DNA of 6,823 bases, from positions 1 to 6,823 of the forward strand of contig DKMV01000020.1 in assembly GCA_002469605.1 (NCBI GenBank). Direction: 5' to 3'. Both the position numbers and the translations under genes were made by a program. Below are positions 1-6,823 of this stretch, one piece after another. This DNA is from Leclercia sp. UBA7405. GTDB lineage: Bacteria > Pseudomonadota > Gammaproteobacteria > Enterobacterales > Enterobacteriaceae. Each line of letters begins with the position of its first letter. Within the stretch, counting starts at the first letter, position 1. The notes under the pieces were generated by a model, which made no database searches, was not told the origin of the DNA, and saw nothing but the letters and a program-made list of their open reading frames with translations.

Positions 1-699
1 CTCCCGCTCGTCGATCCCCTGGCTACGCTCCCAGAGCACGCGGCCAAACTTACCGAAGCGCTTGAGGAGCATAGCGAGATCGCTCTTCTGCACGTCCTCA
101 CAGGTGCGCAGTCCGAGCGTCTCCAGCTTTGCAGCCGAGACCTTACCCACGCCGGGGATCTTCGCCAGCGGCAGCGTCTTGAGGAAGGCGGGCACCTCGT
201 CCGGGGTAATGACGTACTGACCGTTGGGCTTGTTCAGGTCAGAGGCGATCTTGGCCAGAAACTTGACCGGCGCAACGCCCGCCGAGGCGGTGAGCTGCAG
301 CTCGTTGAAGATACTCTGGCGGATCTCCTGGGCCATCAGGGTGGCCGAGCCGTGGCAGTGCAGGCTCTCCGTTACATCAAGATAGGCTTCGTCCAGCGAC
401 AGGGGCTCGATAAGCGAGGTGTAGCGGGAGAAGATTTCACGAATATGGTGGGAGGCTTCTTTATAGGCGTCGAAGCGCCCCGGCAGCAGGGTCAGATGTG
501 GGCAGAGCTTAAGCGCCATGGCGGTGGGCATAGCGCTGCGCACGCCGAACTTGCGCGCCGGATAGTTCGCCGTGCTTATTACGCCACGCTGAACGCGGCT
601 GCCGCCAATAGCGATGGGGATATCCCGCAGCGCCGGGTTGTCCCGCATCTCTACCGCAGCAAAAAAACAGTCCATATCGACATGGATGATTTTGCGCAT
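1..699 (-). CDS. dinB: DNA polymerase IV (DinB), N-terminal 233 residues, cut by window edge
   Basis: Error-prone Y-family translesion polymerase, cytoplasmic, normally SOS-induced. The frame is open from the ATG at 699 to base 1 with no stop; E. coli DinB has 351 residues, so the little-finger domain and C-terminal clamp-binding tail lie outside. Visible: the start [13 protein letters not shown] with metal ligand D8 and steric-gate F13, the palm motif SLDEAYLD giving D103 and E104, the [10 protein letters not shown] finger segment around 44-53, and a helix-hairpin-helix in the thumb, [12 protein letters not shown], at about 181-192. All catalytic residues are present, and the text is nearly identical to E. 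coli DinB as I remember it. The ATG is chosen because the conserved N terminus starts exactly there; its ribosome binding site is weak (GGTGG). It is divergent from the GDPD-like gene and preceded by a LexA box. Only the missing 3' end limits certainty. Confidence 0.97.
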   Translation of the reverse strand, partial: MRKIIHVDMDCFFAAVEMRDNPALRDIPIAIGGSRVQRGVISTANYPARKFGVRSAMPTAMALKLCPHLTLLPGRFDAYKEASHHIREIFSRYTSLIEPLSLDEAYLDVTESLHCHGSATLMAQEIRQSIFNELQLTASAGVAPVKFLAKIASDLNKPNGQYVITPDEVPAFLKTLPLAKIPGVGKVSAAKLETLGLRTCEDVQKSDLAMLLKRFGKFGRVLWERSQGIDERE

Positions 700-711
700 T
701 GTCACCACCGC

Positions 712-731
712 ACCTGTAATTCCATACAGTA
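712..731 (-). promoter_or_regulatory. LexA (SOS) box of dinB
   Basis: CTG at 714-716 and CAG at 727-729 are separated by exactly ten mostly AT bases (TAATTCCATA), the CTG-N10-CAG layout of the enterobacterial LexA operator. On the dinB strand the left half reads TACTGTAT, a good match to consensus, while the other half (TACAGGT) is slightly less good. The box overlaps the proposed -10 element and ends 13 bases before the dinB start codon, so bound LexA would block RNA polymerase. SOS control of dinB is established in E. coli; operation here is inferred from the site. Confidence 0.9.
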
Positions 732-756
732 TAACAAAGTGCAAAAAATGCGTCAG
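728..756 (-). promoter_or_regulatory. dinB promoter, extended -10 type
   Basis: On the minus strand TGTTATACT (728-736) is an extended -10: TG, one base, then TATACT at 728-733. Seventeen bases upstream lies CTGACG (751-756), a 4/6 match to TTGACA. Transcription would start near 721, leaving a leader of about 20 bases before the ATG at 699. The -10 lies inside the LexA box, and the -35 lies inside the left arm of the hairpin at 749-772. Assigned by pattern only. Confidence 0.7.
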
Positions 757-772
757 CAGTTTTGCTGACGCA
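743..772 (-). terminator. Intrinsic terminator-like hairpin pointing toward dinB
   Basis: TGCGTCAGCA (749-758) and TGCTGACGCA (763-772) form a perfect 10-bp stem with a 4-base loop. On the minus strand the stem is followed at once by six T residues (743-748), the classical Rho-independent form. On the plus strand it is followed by CGGCTG, so it should not terminate there. It is placed oddly: no minus-strand gene lies just upstream, since the neighbour is the divergent GDPD-like gene, and the stem contains the probable -35 of dinB. It could stop antisense transcripts or be the relic terminator of a gene once next to dinB. Confidence 0.75.
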
Positions 773-816
773 CGGCTGTCATTAAAGCATGCTACAAAAG
801 ATGGCAATTAATTACT

Positions 817-843
817 TTAAATTCATTTAGTTAAATGATTTAA
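817..843. repeat. AT-rich interrupted palindrome upstream of the GDPD-like gene
   Basis: TTAAAT, T, CATTTA (817-829), then GT, then TAAATG and ATTTAA (832-843): the two arms match over 12 bases if one extra T at 823 is looped out. The inner 7-bp arms TCATTTA and TAAATGA (823-829, 832-838) are exact. It lies only three bases before the GGAG ribosome binding site (847-850). It could be an operator or lie over the promoter, but in such AT-rich DNA it may be chance. I see no convincing -35/-10 pair for the gene in 773-858. Confidence 0.4.
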
Positions 844-858
844 CACGGAGAATAATTG

Positions 859-1704
859 ATGAAAAAGATGATTATTGCCGCACTGCTGACCTCGAGTAGC
901 GCCCTGGCCGGCCCGCAGCTAATTGCCCACCGGGGCGGCACCACCGACGCACCGGAAAATACGCTCCCCGCCATCGGGCTGGCGCTGAAAAACCAGGCCC
1001 AGGCCGTCTGGATTACCGTGCAGCTTAGCCGTGATAACGTGCCTGTGCTCTATCGTCCCAGCGATTTAAGCGCCTTAACCGCCGCTAAAGGAAAGATCTC
1101 TGACTATTCTCAGGCCGAGCTGGCAACCTTCGATGCCGGGGCAAAATGGAAAGAGAAGCTCGACGGCACCACTATCCCCACCCTGCAAGCGGTGCTTGAG
1201 CGCTGGCCCGAGGTCCCGTTTTATATCGACATAAAATCCCCGGATGCCGATCCAAATGAGATGGGCAAGCGGCTGCATCAGGTGCTGAATAACACCCACA
1301 GCCTGAAGCGGGTTCGCGTTTACTCCACCGAGGATCGCTATCTGGATGCACTGCCGGCGGAAATCCCGCGCTTTGTTACCCGCAGCGAAACCCGTACCCG
1401 GCTGGCGAATATCTCCCTAAGCCACCTTTGCCAGCCGCCTGAAAAGCAGATGGACGACTACTGGTACGCGCTGGAGCTGAACCGCAAGGTAGAGGTGGTG
1501 GAAAAATTCACCCTGGGTGAAGGGGTTTCTCCCGCCACCCTCACCTGGGATAAAGAGGCGATGGACTGTTTCCGCTCGCAGGGCAATGCCCACGTCATTT
1601 TTATTGGCGTGAAGTCGGCGCAGGATTATCAGAAAGCCGTTGAGCTAAAAGCCGACGGGGTGATGGTCGATTCGCCAGCCGAGGCTAAGAAGTGGGTTAA
1701 GTAA
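859..1704 (+). CDS. Exported GDPD-like protein with altered active site
   Basis: 281 residues. The first 17 (MKK, a hydrophobic run, then SSALA before GPQ) form a short signal peptide, so the product is probably periplasmic. It resembles glycerophosphodiester phosphodiesterases, TIM-barrel enzymes that cut glycerophosphodiesters to glycerol-3-phosphate and an alcohol. Family signs: AHRGG (H24, R25) with PENT (E33, N34), VQLSRDNVPV at 54-63, YIDIK at 122-126 and a C-terminal ADGVMVDSP. However, the usual Glu-x-Asp metal pair is W51-I52-T53, the second catalytic His-Asp is R66-P67, and the Glu of ExK is D124. C191 and C237 might form a disulfide. The ATG at 859 is chosen over the TTG at 856 because GGAG (847-850) stands eight bases away and MKK fits a signal peptide. 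The frame is intact and codon use resembles its neighbours. Convergent with nqrM, divergent from dinB. Whether it is an enzyme is uncertain. Confidence 0.85.
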   Translation: MKKMIIAALLTSSSALAGPQLIAHRGGTTDAPENTLPAIGLALKNQAQAVWITVQLSRDNVPVLYRPSDLSALTAAKGKISDYSQAELATFDAGAKWKEKLDGTTIPTLQAVLERWPEVPFYIDIKSPDADPNEMGKRLHQVLNNTHSLKRVRVYSTEDRYLDALPAEIPRFVTRSETRTRLANISLSHLCQPPEKQMDDYWYALELNRKVEVVEKFTLGEGVSPATLTWDKEAMDCFRSQGNAHVIFIGVKSAQDYQKAVELKADGVMVDSPAEAKKWVK

Positions 1705-1731
1705 AATCAGGCCGCCTGTCGCGGCCTGATT
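1705..1731. terminator. Shared hairpin between convergent GDPD-like gene and nqrM
   Basis: AATCAGGCCGC (1705-1715), a 5-base loop, and GCGGCCTGATT (1721-1731) make a perfect 11-bp GC-rich stem. It begins on the base after the plus-strand stop (1704) and ends one base before the nqrM stop region (1733), filling the convergent gap. On the minus strand it runs into TTTT (1703-1706, partly in the stem), so it probably ends the nqr transcript. On the plus strand only two T residues follow, so termination there would be weaker. Confidence 0.7.
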
Positions 1732-1732
1732 G

Positions 1733-1936
1733 TCAGAGGATCCGGCGCTGCGCCTCGCGCGCCATGCGTTTTTTACGCGCATCGCACGGCTCCGGGCAGT
1801 CGCACACTTTTTCGATCCCAAGCGAGGAGATACCGCCGCAGCTCCCCTGGATGCTTTTACGCTTAACGATCCAGCCCAGCGACATCGCGAAAATAACCAG
1901 CACGAACACCGCAAAGGTCGCCACAAAGACAAACAT
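1733..1936 (-). CDS. nqrM: Na+-NQR maturation protein NqrM (DUF539 family)
   Basis: 67 residues. An N-terminal membrane segment (about residues 2-24, FVFVATFAVFVLVIFAM) is followed by a basic stretch and a cysteine cluster C33, C45, C47, C51, then a charged tail. This is the DUF539/NqrM pattern, a small inner-membrane protein needed to mature Na+-NQR, probably by delivering iron or Fe-S to the site shared by NqrD and NqrE. C33 sits in the conserved GSCGG context. An in-frame ATG upstream at 1972 is rejected: it would add 12 polar residues encoded inside nqrF, whereas the ATG at 1936 has GGAGG five bases away and places the membrane segment at the very N terminus. Last gene of the operon, one base after the nqrF stop. 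Confidence 0.93.
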   Translation of the reverse strand: MFVFVATFAVFVLVIFAMSLGWIVKRKSIQGSCGGISSLGIEKVCDCPEPCDARKKRMAREAQRRIL

Positions 1937-1937
1937 C

Positions 1938-3161
1938 TCAGCCTCCAAAGTCATCCAGCATGATGTTCTCATCCTCCACGCCCAGCCCCTGCAGCATGGT
2001 GATAACCGCCGCGTTCATCACCGGCGGACCACACATGTAGAACTCGCAGTCTTCCGGAGCCGGGTGATCTTTAAGGTAGTTTTCATAAAGCACGTTATGA
2101 ATGAACCCGGTGTAGCCCGTCCAGTTATCTTCCGGCTGGGGATCCGAGAGCGCCACGTGGAAGCTGAAGTTAGGGTTTTCCCGCGCCAGCTGTTCGAACT
2201 CCTCGTCATAGAACATTTCGCGACGCGAGCGGGCGCCGTACCAGAAGCTGATCTTGCGTTTGCTGCCAAGCCGCTTGAGCTGGTCGAAAATGTGCGAGCG
2301 CATCGGCGCCATGCCTGCCCCGCCGCCGATAAAGACCATCTCGGCGTCGGTCTCTTTGGCGAAGAACTCCCCGAACGGGCCGGAAATCGTCACTTTATCC
2401 CCCGCCTTCAGCGACCAGATATAAGAGGACATGATCCCCGGCGGCGCATCCGGTACGCCCGGCGGCGGCGTGGCGATACGGACGTTCAGCATGATGATGC
2501 CCTTTTCGTCCGGGTAGTTCGCCATGGAGTAGGCGCGCAGGGTAGGCTCTTTAACCTCCGACACAAAACGGAAGAGGTTAAATTTGTCCCAGTCGGCGCG
2601 GTACTCCTGCGGCACGTCGAAATCGGTGTAGGCCACGGTGTGCGGCGGGCACTCGATCTGGATATAGCCCCCCGCGCGGAACGGCACATCTTCCCCCTCC
2701 GGCACGCGCAGCTTCAGCTCTTTAATAAAGGTGGCTTTGTTATCGTTGGAGATAACTTCACATTGCCACTTCTTCACGCCAAAGATCTCTTCCGGCAGCT
2801 CAATTTTCATGTTCTGACGCACCGCCACCTGGCAGGCCAGACGGCAGCCCTCTTTGGCTTCGCGTTTGCTAATGTGCGCCAGCTCGGTGGGCAGAATATC
2901 GCCGCCCCCCTCTTTCACCGTAACGCGGCACTGCCCGCAGGAGCCGCCGCCGCCGCAGGCGGACGAGACAAAAATGCCGTTGCCGGACAGGGTGTTCAGC
3001 AGCTTATCCCCTGCCGGGGTGCGGATCTGTTTGTCGGCTTCGTCGTTGATGTCGATGATGACATCCCCGGAATTCACCAGCTTAGCGCGCGCCGCCAGGA
3101 TCAATCCCGACAGCACCAGCACGATCAGCGTAAACATCACTACGCCAAGAATAATTTCCAT
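1938..3161 (-). CDS. nqrF: Na+-NQR subunit F, NADH dehydrogenase (FAD, 2Fe-2S)
   Basis: 407 residues, the usual NqrF length. It is the entry point of Na+-NQR: it oxidises NADH on the cytoplasmic side through FAD and passes electrons to a 2Fe-2S cluster. Domains in order: one N-terminal membrane helix (about 3-24); a plant-type ferredoxin domain (about 33-125) with cluster ligands C69, C75, C78 and C110; a ferredoxin-reductase FAD domain with the isoalloxazine motif RAYSM (209-213); and a nucleotide-binding domain with IGGGAGMAP (278-286) and the C-terminal CGPP (C377). It ends in an aromatic-plus-glycine tail, FGG. The numbering matches Vibrio NqrF within one residue. The start is the ATG at 3161 with AAGGGA upstream, 11 bases after the nqrE stop. 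No residue I would expect is missing. Confidence 0.98.
   Translation of the reverse strand: MEIILGVVMFTLIVLVLSGLILAARAKLVNSGDVIIDINDEADKQIRTPAGDKLLNTLSGNGIFVSSACGGGGSCGQCRVTVKEGGGDILPTELAHISKREAKEGCRLACQVAVRQNMKIELPEEIFGVKKWQCEVISNDNKATFIKELKLRVPEGEDVPFRAGGYIQIECPPHTVAYTDFDVPQEYRADWDKFNLFRFVSEVKEPTLRAYSMANYPDEKGIIMLNVRIATPPPGVPDAPPGIMSSYIWSLKAGDKVTISGPFGEFFAKETDAEMVFIGGGAGMAPMRSHIFDQLKRLGSKRKISFWYGARSRREMFYDEEFEQLARENPNFSFHVALSDPQPEDNWTGYTGFIHNVLYENYLKDHPAPEDCEFYMCGPPVMNAAVITMLQGLGVEDENIMLDDFGG
1942..1946 (-). promoter_or_regulatory. nqrM ribosome binding site inside the nqrF 3' end
   Basis: GGAGG on the minus strand, five bases before the nqrM ATG at 1936. The same bases encode the terminal glycines of NqrF. 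It fixes the nqrM start, and with the one-base gap it implies that nqrM translation is coupled to nqrF. Confidence 0.85.
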
Positions 3162-3172
3162 CTGTTAATCCC

Positions 3173-3769
3173 TTACAGCTGCACGCCGGAGAAGGACATA
3201 AAGCCCAGCGCCATCAGGCCGGTGGTAATAAAGGTGATCCCCAAGCCGCGCAGGCCAGCCGGCACGTTGGCATACTTCATCTTTTCGCGGATCCCCGCCA
3301 TGGTAACGATAGCCAGCATCCAGCCGATGCCGGAGCCAAAGCCGTACACCACCGACTCGGTAAAGTTATAATCCCGCTGAACCATAAAGGAGACGCCGCC
3401 AAAGATGGCGCAGTTCACGGCGATCAGCGGCAGGAAGATCCCCAGCGCGTTGTAGAGTGAGGGGAAGTACTTATCGAGGATCATCTCCAGGATCTGCACC
3501 AGCGCGGCTATCACGCCAATAAAGGTGATGAAGTTGAGGAAGCTGAGATCCACCCCCTCCACCAGCGCACCGTCGCGCAGCACCAGGTTAAAGACGAGGT
3601 TGTTGATAGGGACCGAGAGCCCCAGCACCACGGTGACGGCCACGCCCAGACCAAAGGCGGTCGACACCTTTTTCGAGACCGCCAGGAAGGTACACATGCC
3701 GAGGAAGAACGCGAGGGCCATGTTCTCCACAAAGACCGCGCGGACAAACAAGCTAATATAGTGAGCCAT
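3173..3769 (-). CDS. nqrE: Na+-NQR subunit E, membrane Fe-S subunit
   Basis: 198 residues, the family's usual length, with about six membrane helices. NqrE pairs with NqrD in an inverted pseudo-symmetric arrangement, and together they hold an iron-sulfur centre in the middle of the membrane. The two expected cysteines are seen: C26 in [12 protein letters not shown] and C120 in [11 protein letters not shown]. It is homologous to RnfA, but its place between nqrD and nqrF makes it NqrE. The ATG at 3769 lies six bases after the nqrD stop, with AAGGAG upstream inside the last nqrD codons. Nothing is unusual in length or residues. Confidence 0.98.
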   Translation of the reverse strand: MAHYISLFVRAVFVENMALAFFLGMCTFLAVSKKVSTAFGLGVAVTVVLGLSVPINNLVFNLVLRDGALVEGVDLSFLNFITFIGVIAALVQILEMILDKYFPSLYNALGIFLPLIAVNCAIFGGVSFMVQRDYNFTESVVYGFGSGIGWMLAIVTMAGIREKMKYANVPAGLRGLGITFITTGLMALGFMSFSGVQL

Positions 3770-3775
3770 TGTCGG

Positions 3776-4414
3776 TTACTCCTTTTCCTGCTGCTCTGGC
3801 CGCCAGGTTCTCACCGCCCAGATCAGCAAACCGATAATGAAGAAGGCGCTGGGTGCCAGCAAAAACAGGCCGTTTGGCAGATACCAGCCGCCGTTTTGCA
3901 CCGTATCCAGCACGGTGATGCCAAACAGCTTGCCGCTGCCGATCAGCTCGCGCAGGAAACCGACCGTCAGCAGGATCACGCCGTAACCGAGACCGTTGCC
4001 GATGCCGTCCATAAAGCTGGCCAGCGGCGGCATCTTCATGGCATAGGCTTCTGCACGGCCCATCACGATGCAGTTGGTGATGATCAGGCCAACAAAGACC
4101 GACAGCTGTTTTGAGGTTTCATAGGCAAAGGCCCGCAGCAGCTGATCGACCACGATCACCAGCGAGGCGATGATCGCCATCTGCACGATGATGCGCACGC
4201 TGTTGGGGATATGGTGGCGGATCATCGAGATGAACATGCTGGAAAACGCCGTCACCAGGGTCACCGCCAGGGTCATCACCACTGCGGTTTCCAGTTTGGT
4301 GGTGACCGCCAGCGCTGAACAGACCCCCAGCACCTGCAGGGTGATGGGGTTATTCGCAATCAGCGGCCCCGTCAGAACCCGTTTTACTTCTTTCAGTTCG
4401 CCCGCATCAGCCAT
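3776..4414 (-). CDS. nqrD: Na+-NQR subunit D, membrane Fe-S subunit
   Basis: 212 residues, close to the roughly 210 of Vibrio NqrD, with about six membrane helices. It is the partner of NqrE in the membrane Fe-S site and a homologue of RnfE. Expected cysteines are C32 in [13 protein letters not shown] and C115 in [13 protein letters not shown]. The family signature [20 protein letters not shown] is seen at 71-90, and the C-terminal [10 protein letters not shown] also fits. The ATG at 4414 overlaps the nqrC stop by eight bases (ATGGCTGA), and AAGGAG lies nine bases upstream inside nqrC. The overlap suggests translational coupling, which would help keep the subunits in equal amounts. Confidence 0.98.
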   Translation of the reverse strand: MADAGELKEVKRVLTGPLIANNPITLQVLGVCSALAVTTKLETAVVMTLAVTLVTAFSSMFISMIRHHIPNSVRIIVQMAIIASLVIVVDQLLRAFAYETSKQLSVFVGLIITNCIVMGRAEAYAMKMPPLASFMDGIGNGLGYGVILLTVGFLRELIGSGKLFGITVLDTVQNGGWYLPNGLFLLAPSAFFIIGLLIWAVRTWRPEQQEKE

Positions 4415-5201
4415 GGTTCAGCTCTCCTTCACGTACCTTTTTCAGCAAGGGGCCAAAACCCAGCTCGCCCATCCAGAAATCAAAGCTGTGCTGCACGCCG
4501 TTGGAGGTGAGGGTCGCCCCGGACAGCCCGTCCACGGCGTACTCGTCTCCCTGCCGCGCGCCCCCTTTCACTACTTTGAGCGCAGGCAGGCCGTTATCAT
4601 CCAGCACTTTTTTACCGATAAACTGCGCGCGCCAGCCCGGATTTTCTACTTCGCCACCCAGCCCCGGGGTTTCGCCCTGATCGTAATAAGTGATGCCTTT
4701 TACGGTGCGCCCATCGGTATCCAGGGCCACAAAGGCATACATCATTGACCACAGGCCATTGCCGTAAATGGGCAGTACCAGCTGCTGCACGCGCTGCTGC
4801 TCGTCGCGAACGAGGTAAATTTCTGCCACGTCGCTGCGCCGCTTAATGCCCGCCGGATCCTGACGAGGCTCCAGCACGGTGCTCATCTGCGGATCTTTCA
4901 GGGCCAGGGCCTGGTTAAAGCTGGCGGGATCTTTATCCAGCAGCTCACCGGTTTTCAGCGCCACCAGCCGGGGGGTGATCCGCTCGGCGAAGGTCTGAGC
5001 CACCTCTTCGGGGCTCATACCCGGCTGCATCAGTCCGGTTACGGCCAGAATGTTGCGCTGTTTATCGAGGGCGCGCTGCGCCTGCTGGCGCGATTTCAGC
5101 CCAACCGCCGAGCCCGCCACCACGATGGAACAGACCAGACACAATATGAGTACCACCAGCAGCGTTTTGCCGATGCCGTCGTTATTTTTTATCTCAGCCA
5201 C
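4407..5201 (-). CDS. nqrC: Na+-NQR subunit C, covalent FMN subunit (GTG start)
   Basis: 264 residues from a GTG start. A single N-terminal membrane helix (about 13-34) anchors a periplasmic FMN-binding domain. The flavinylation motif [10 protein letters not shown] is at 224-233, so T230 should carry FMN through a phosphoester bond, matching T225 of Vibrio NqrC. Other conserved text is [11 protein letters not shown] (147-157) and [11 protein letters not shown] (175-185). The frame is open upstream to 5270, but those 23 residues overlap nqrB and have no match to NqrC; the GTG at 5201 has GGAGG seven bases away and gives a normal N terminus ([13 protein letters not shown]). It overlaps nqrB by eight bases (GTGGCTGA) and nqrD by eight. 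FMN attachment needs ApbE, which is not encoded nearby. Confidence 0.97.
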   Translation of the reverse strand: MAEIKNNDGIGKTLLVVLILCLVCSIVVAGSAVGLKSRQQAQRALDKQRNILAVTGLMQPGMSPEEVAQTFAERITPRLVALKTGELLDKDPASFNQALALKDPQMSTVLEPRQDPAGIKRRSDVAEIYLVRDEQQRVQQLVLPIYGNGLWSMMYAFVALDTDGRTVKGITYYDQGETPGLGGEVENPGWRAQFIGKKVLDDNGLPALKVVKGGARQGDEYAVDGLSGATLTSNGVQHSFDFWMGELGFGPLLKKVREGELNHG

Positions 5202-6432
5202 GCGCCTTCCTCCGCTTGATGTTGGCCCGCACCACCAGGTAGTCGAACAGCGGCGCAAACAGGTTGGCAAAGAGGATCGCCAGCATCATCCCTTCCGGAT
5301 AAGCCGGGTTGACCACGCGGATCAACACGCACATGGCACCGATCAGGATGCCGTAGCACCACTTCCCTTTGTCGGTGAACGAAGCAGAAACCGGGTCGGT
5401 CGCCATAAACATCATGCCGAAGGCAAAACCGCCCAGCACCAGATGCCAGTACCACGGCATGGAGAACATCGGATTGGTATCGGAGCCGATCAGGTTAAAC
5501 AGCGAGGCGATAAGCACCATACCGACCATTACCCCAGCCACGATGCGCCAGGAGGCGACGCGGCCAAACAGAATAATGGCGCCCCCAATCAGGATCATCA
5601 GCGTGGAGACTTCGCCAATCGAGCCGGGAATGGTGCCGATAAAGGCATCAAACCAGCTTACCGGCTGGCCGGTGGCATTGTTGACCAGGGTTTCACCGCC
5701 GTGGGCCGCCCACTGGGAGAGGGGGGTCGCGCCGGAGAAACCGTCCGCCGCCGTCCAGACCAGATCGCCGGAAATTTGCGCCGGATAGGCAAAGAACAGG
5801 AAGGCGCGGCCGGCCAGCGCCGGGTTAAGGAAGTTACGTCCGGTACCGCCGAAGATCTCCTTCGCCATCACCACGCCAAAGCTGATCCCCATCGCGGCCT
5901 GCCAGAGAGGCAGCGTCGGCGGGACAATCAGGGCAAAGAGGATCGAAGTAACAAAGAAGCCTTCGTTGATCTCGTGCTTGCGGATAATGGCAAAGAGCAC
6001 TTCCCAGAAGCCGCCGACGAGGAACACCGTCAGGTAAATGGGCAGGAAGTAGACGGCGCCCAGCGTCATCATGCTTATCCAGCCCGCGTTGGGGGCAAAG
6101 CTGACGCCCAGCGCCTGCGCCAGGCTGTAGTGCCAGTTGCCGTCGATGACCTGCTGCAGCTGTTGCGCGTCATACAAATGATGAAGCGCCGGGAGCGTCT
6201 GCAGGCCAACGTTGTACATCCCCCAGAACATCGCCGGGAAGACGGCGAACCAGACGAGGATCATCATGCGCTTCAGGTCGATGGCGTCACGCACGTGCGC
6301 GGCCCCTTTGGTGACCTGTCCCGGGGTGTAGAAGAGCGTCGCGGTCGCTTCAAACAGCGGGTAATACTTTTCCAGCTTTCCGCCGTGGGTAAAGTGCGGC
6401 TCTATTTTCTCAATGAGATGTTTCAGGCCCAT
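5194..6432 (-). CDS. nqrB: Na+-NQR subunit B, membrane subunit with covalent FMN
   Basis: 412 residues, the normal length, with about ten membrane helices. NqrB is the core Na+-conducting subunit; it carries covalent FMN, and riboflavin is bound in this part of the complex. The motif [10 protein letters not shown] puts the FMN threonine at T236, the same number as in Vibrio cholerae NqrB. G140-G141 and E144 lie in [10 protein letters not shown], the segment linked to quinone-site inhibitors and Na+ uptake in Vibrio. [18 protein letters not shown] (194-211) is a family signature, and the N terminus [13 protein letters not shown] is typical. It starts at the ATG at 6432, three bases after the nqrA stop, with AAGGA six bases upstream. 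It ends overlapping nqrC by eight bases. Homologous to RnfD, but NQR by context. Confidence 0.98.
   Translation of the reverse strand: MGLKHLIEKIEPHFTHGGKLEKYYPLFEATATLFYTPGQVTKGAAHVRDAIDLKRMMILVWFAVFPAMFWGMYNVGLQTLPALHHLYDAQQLQQVIDGNWHYSLAQALGVSFAPNAGWISMMTLGAVYFLPIYLTVFLVGGFWEVLFAIIRKHEINEGFFVTSILFALIVPPTLPLWQAAMGISFGVVMAKEIFGGTGRNFLNPALAGRAFLFFAYPAQISGDLVWTAADGFSGATPLSQWAAHGGETLVNNATGQPVSWFDAFIGTIPGSIGEVSTLMILIGGAIILFGRVASWRIVAGVMVGMVLIASLFNLIGSDTNPMFSMPWYWHLVLGGFAFGMMFMATDPVSASFTDKGKWCYGILIGAMCVLIRVVNPAYPEGMMLAILFANLFAPLFDYLVVRANIKRRKARG
5209..5213 (-). promoter_or_regulatory. nqrC ribosome binding site, supports the GTG start
   Basis: GGAGG on the minus strand, seven bases before the GTG at 5201, lying inside the last codons of nqrB. 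It is a strong Shine-Dalgarno match and the main reason to start nqrC at the GTG rather than at the in-frame ATG at 5270. Confidence 0.85.
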
Positions 6433-6435
6433 CGG

Positions 6436-6823
<388 letters not shown>

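Noticed and set aside
352..811. Two plus-strand frames opposite dinB and its promoter
   Set aside because: They are shadows of dinB, whose conserved motifs fix the minus strand; neither translation resembles a protein family.
856..858. TTG as start of the GDPD-like gene
   Set aside because: The ATG directly after it gives a standard MKK signal peptide start and an acceptable eight-base spacing from GGAG.
1937..1972. 12-residue N-terminal extension of NqrM
   Set aside because: It lies within nqrF coding sequence; GGAGG is correctly placed only for the ATG at 1936, where the family N terminus begins.
1764..3371. 535-codon open frame on the plus strand
   Set aside because: It lies antisense to nqrM, nqrF and part of nqrE, which are certain. 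The product is rich in Arg and His with no domain, as expected from the reverse of GC-rich codons with few stops.
4170..4748. 192-codon plus-strand frame across the nqrC/nqrD junction
   Set aside because: Antisense to two certain genes, with no recognisable domain and no ribosome binding site of note.
5202..5270. 23-residue N-terminal extension of NqrC from an ATG at 5270
   Set aside because: It overlaps nqrB extensively, does not look like NqrC, and the GTG at 5201 has a strong ribosome binding site.
3173..6432. Possible Rnf complex rather than Nqr
   Set aside because: NqrB-E are homologous to RnfD, G, E and A, but the presence of NqrF with FAD and NADH domains, NqrA and NqrM settles it as Na+-NQR.

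Overview
The window is a chromosomal segment of a GC-rich member of the Enterobacterales, most like the Klebsiella, Enterobacter, Leclercia or Raoultella group. The partial DinB reads almost like E. coli DinB. E. coli itself lacks Na+-NQR, whereas many of its relatives carry it. No mobile element, CRISPR array, tRNA or rRNA is visible.

Layout. (1) 1-699, minus strand: 5' two thirds of dinB (DNA polymerase IV), cut by the window edge. (2) 700-858: a divergent intergenic region holding a LexA box over an extended -10 promoter for dinB, a perfect 10-bp hairpin with a T-tract that points at dinB, and an AT-rich interrupted palindrome next to the ribosome binding site of the plus-strand gene. (3) 859-1704, plus strand: an intact exported protein of the glycerophosphodiester phosphodiesterase (GDPD) fold in which several catalytic positions are replaced. 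(4) 1705-1732: a convergent gap of only 28 bases, almost wholly an 11-bp hairpin. (5) 1733-6823, minus strand: a tightly packed nqr operon read nqrA (C-terminal part only), nqrB, nqrC, nqrD, nqrE, nqrF, nqrM.

How the genes work together. The nqr genes encode the Na+-pumping NADH:ubiquinone oxidoreductase. NqrF takes electrons from NADH through FAD and a 2Fe-2S cluster. An Fe-S centre held by NqrD and NqrE and two covalent FMNs on NqrC and NqrB pass them on, and NqrB with NqrA handles ubiquinone. NqrM is the maturation factor for the NqrD/E iron centre. All recognisable cofactor residues are present, so the complex looks functional. The FMN transferase ApbE, which lies between nqrF and nqrM in some other bacteria, is absent here, so it must be encoded elsewhere. 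Genes are 1-11 bases apart or overlap by 8, consistent with one transcript whose promoter lies outside the window.

The least ordinary item is the GDPD-like gene between nqrM and dinB: it keeps the His-Arg and Glu-Asn motif but lacks the usual Glu-x-Asp metal ligands and the second histidine. Nothing else points to a wholly new system.
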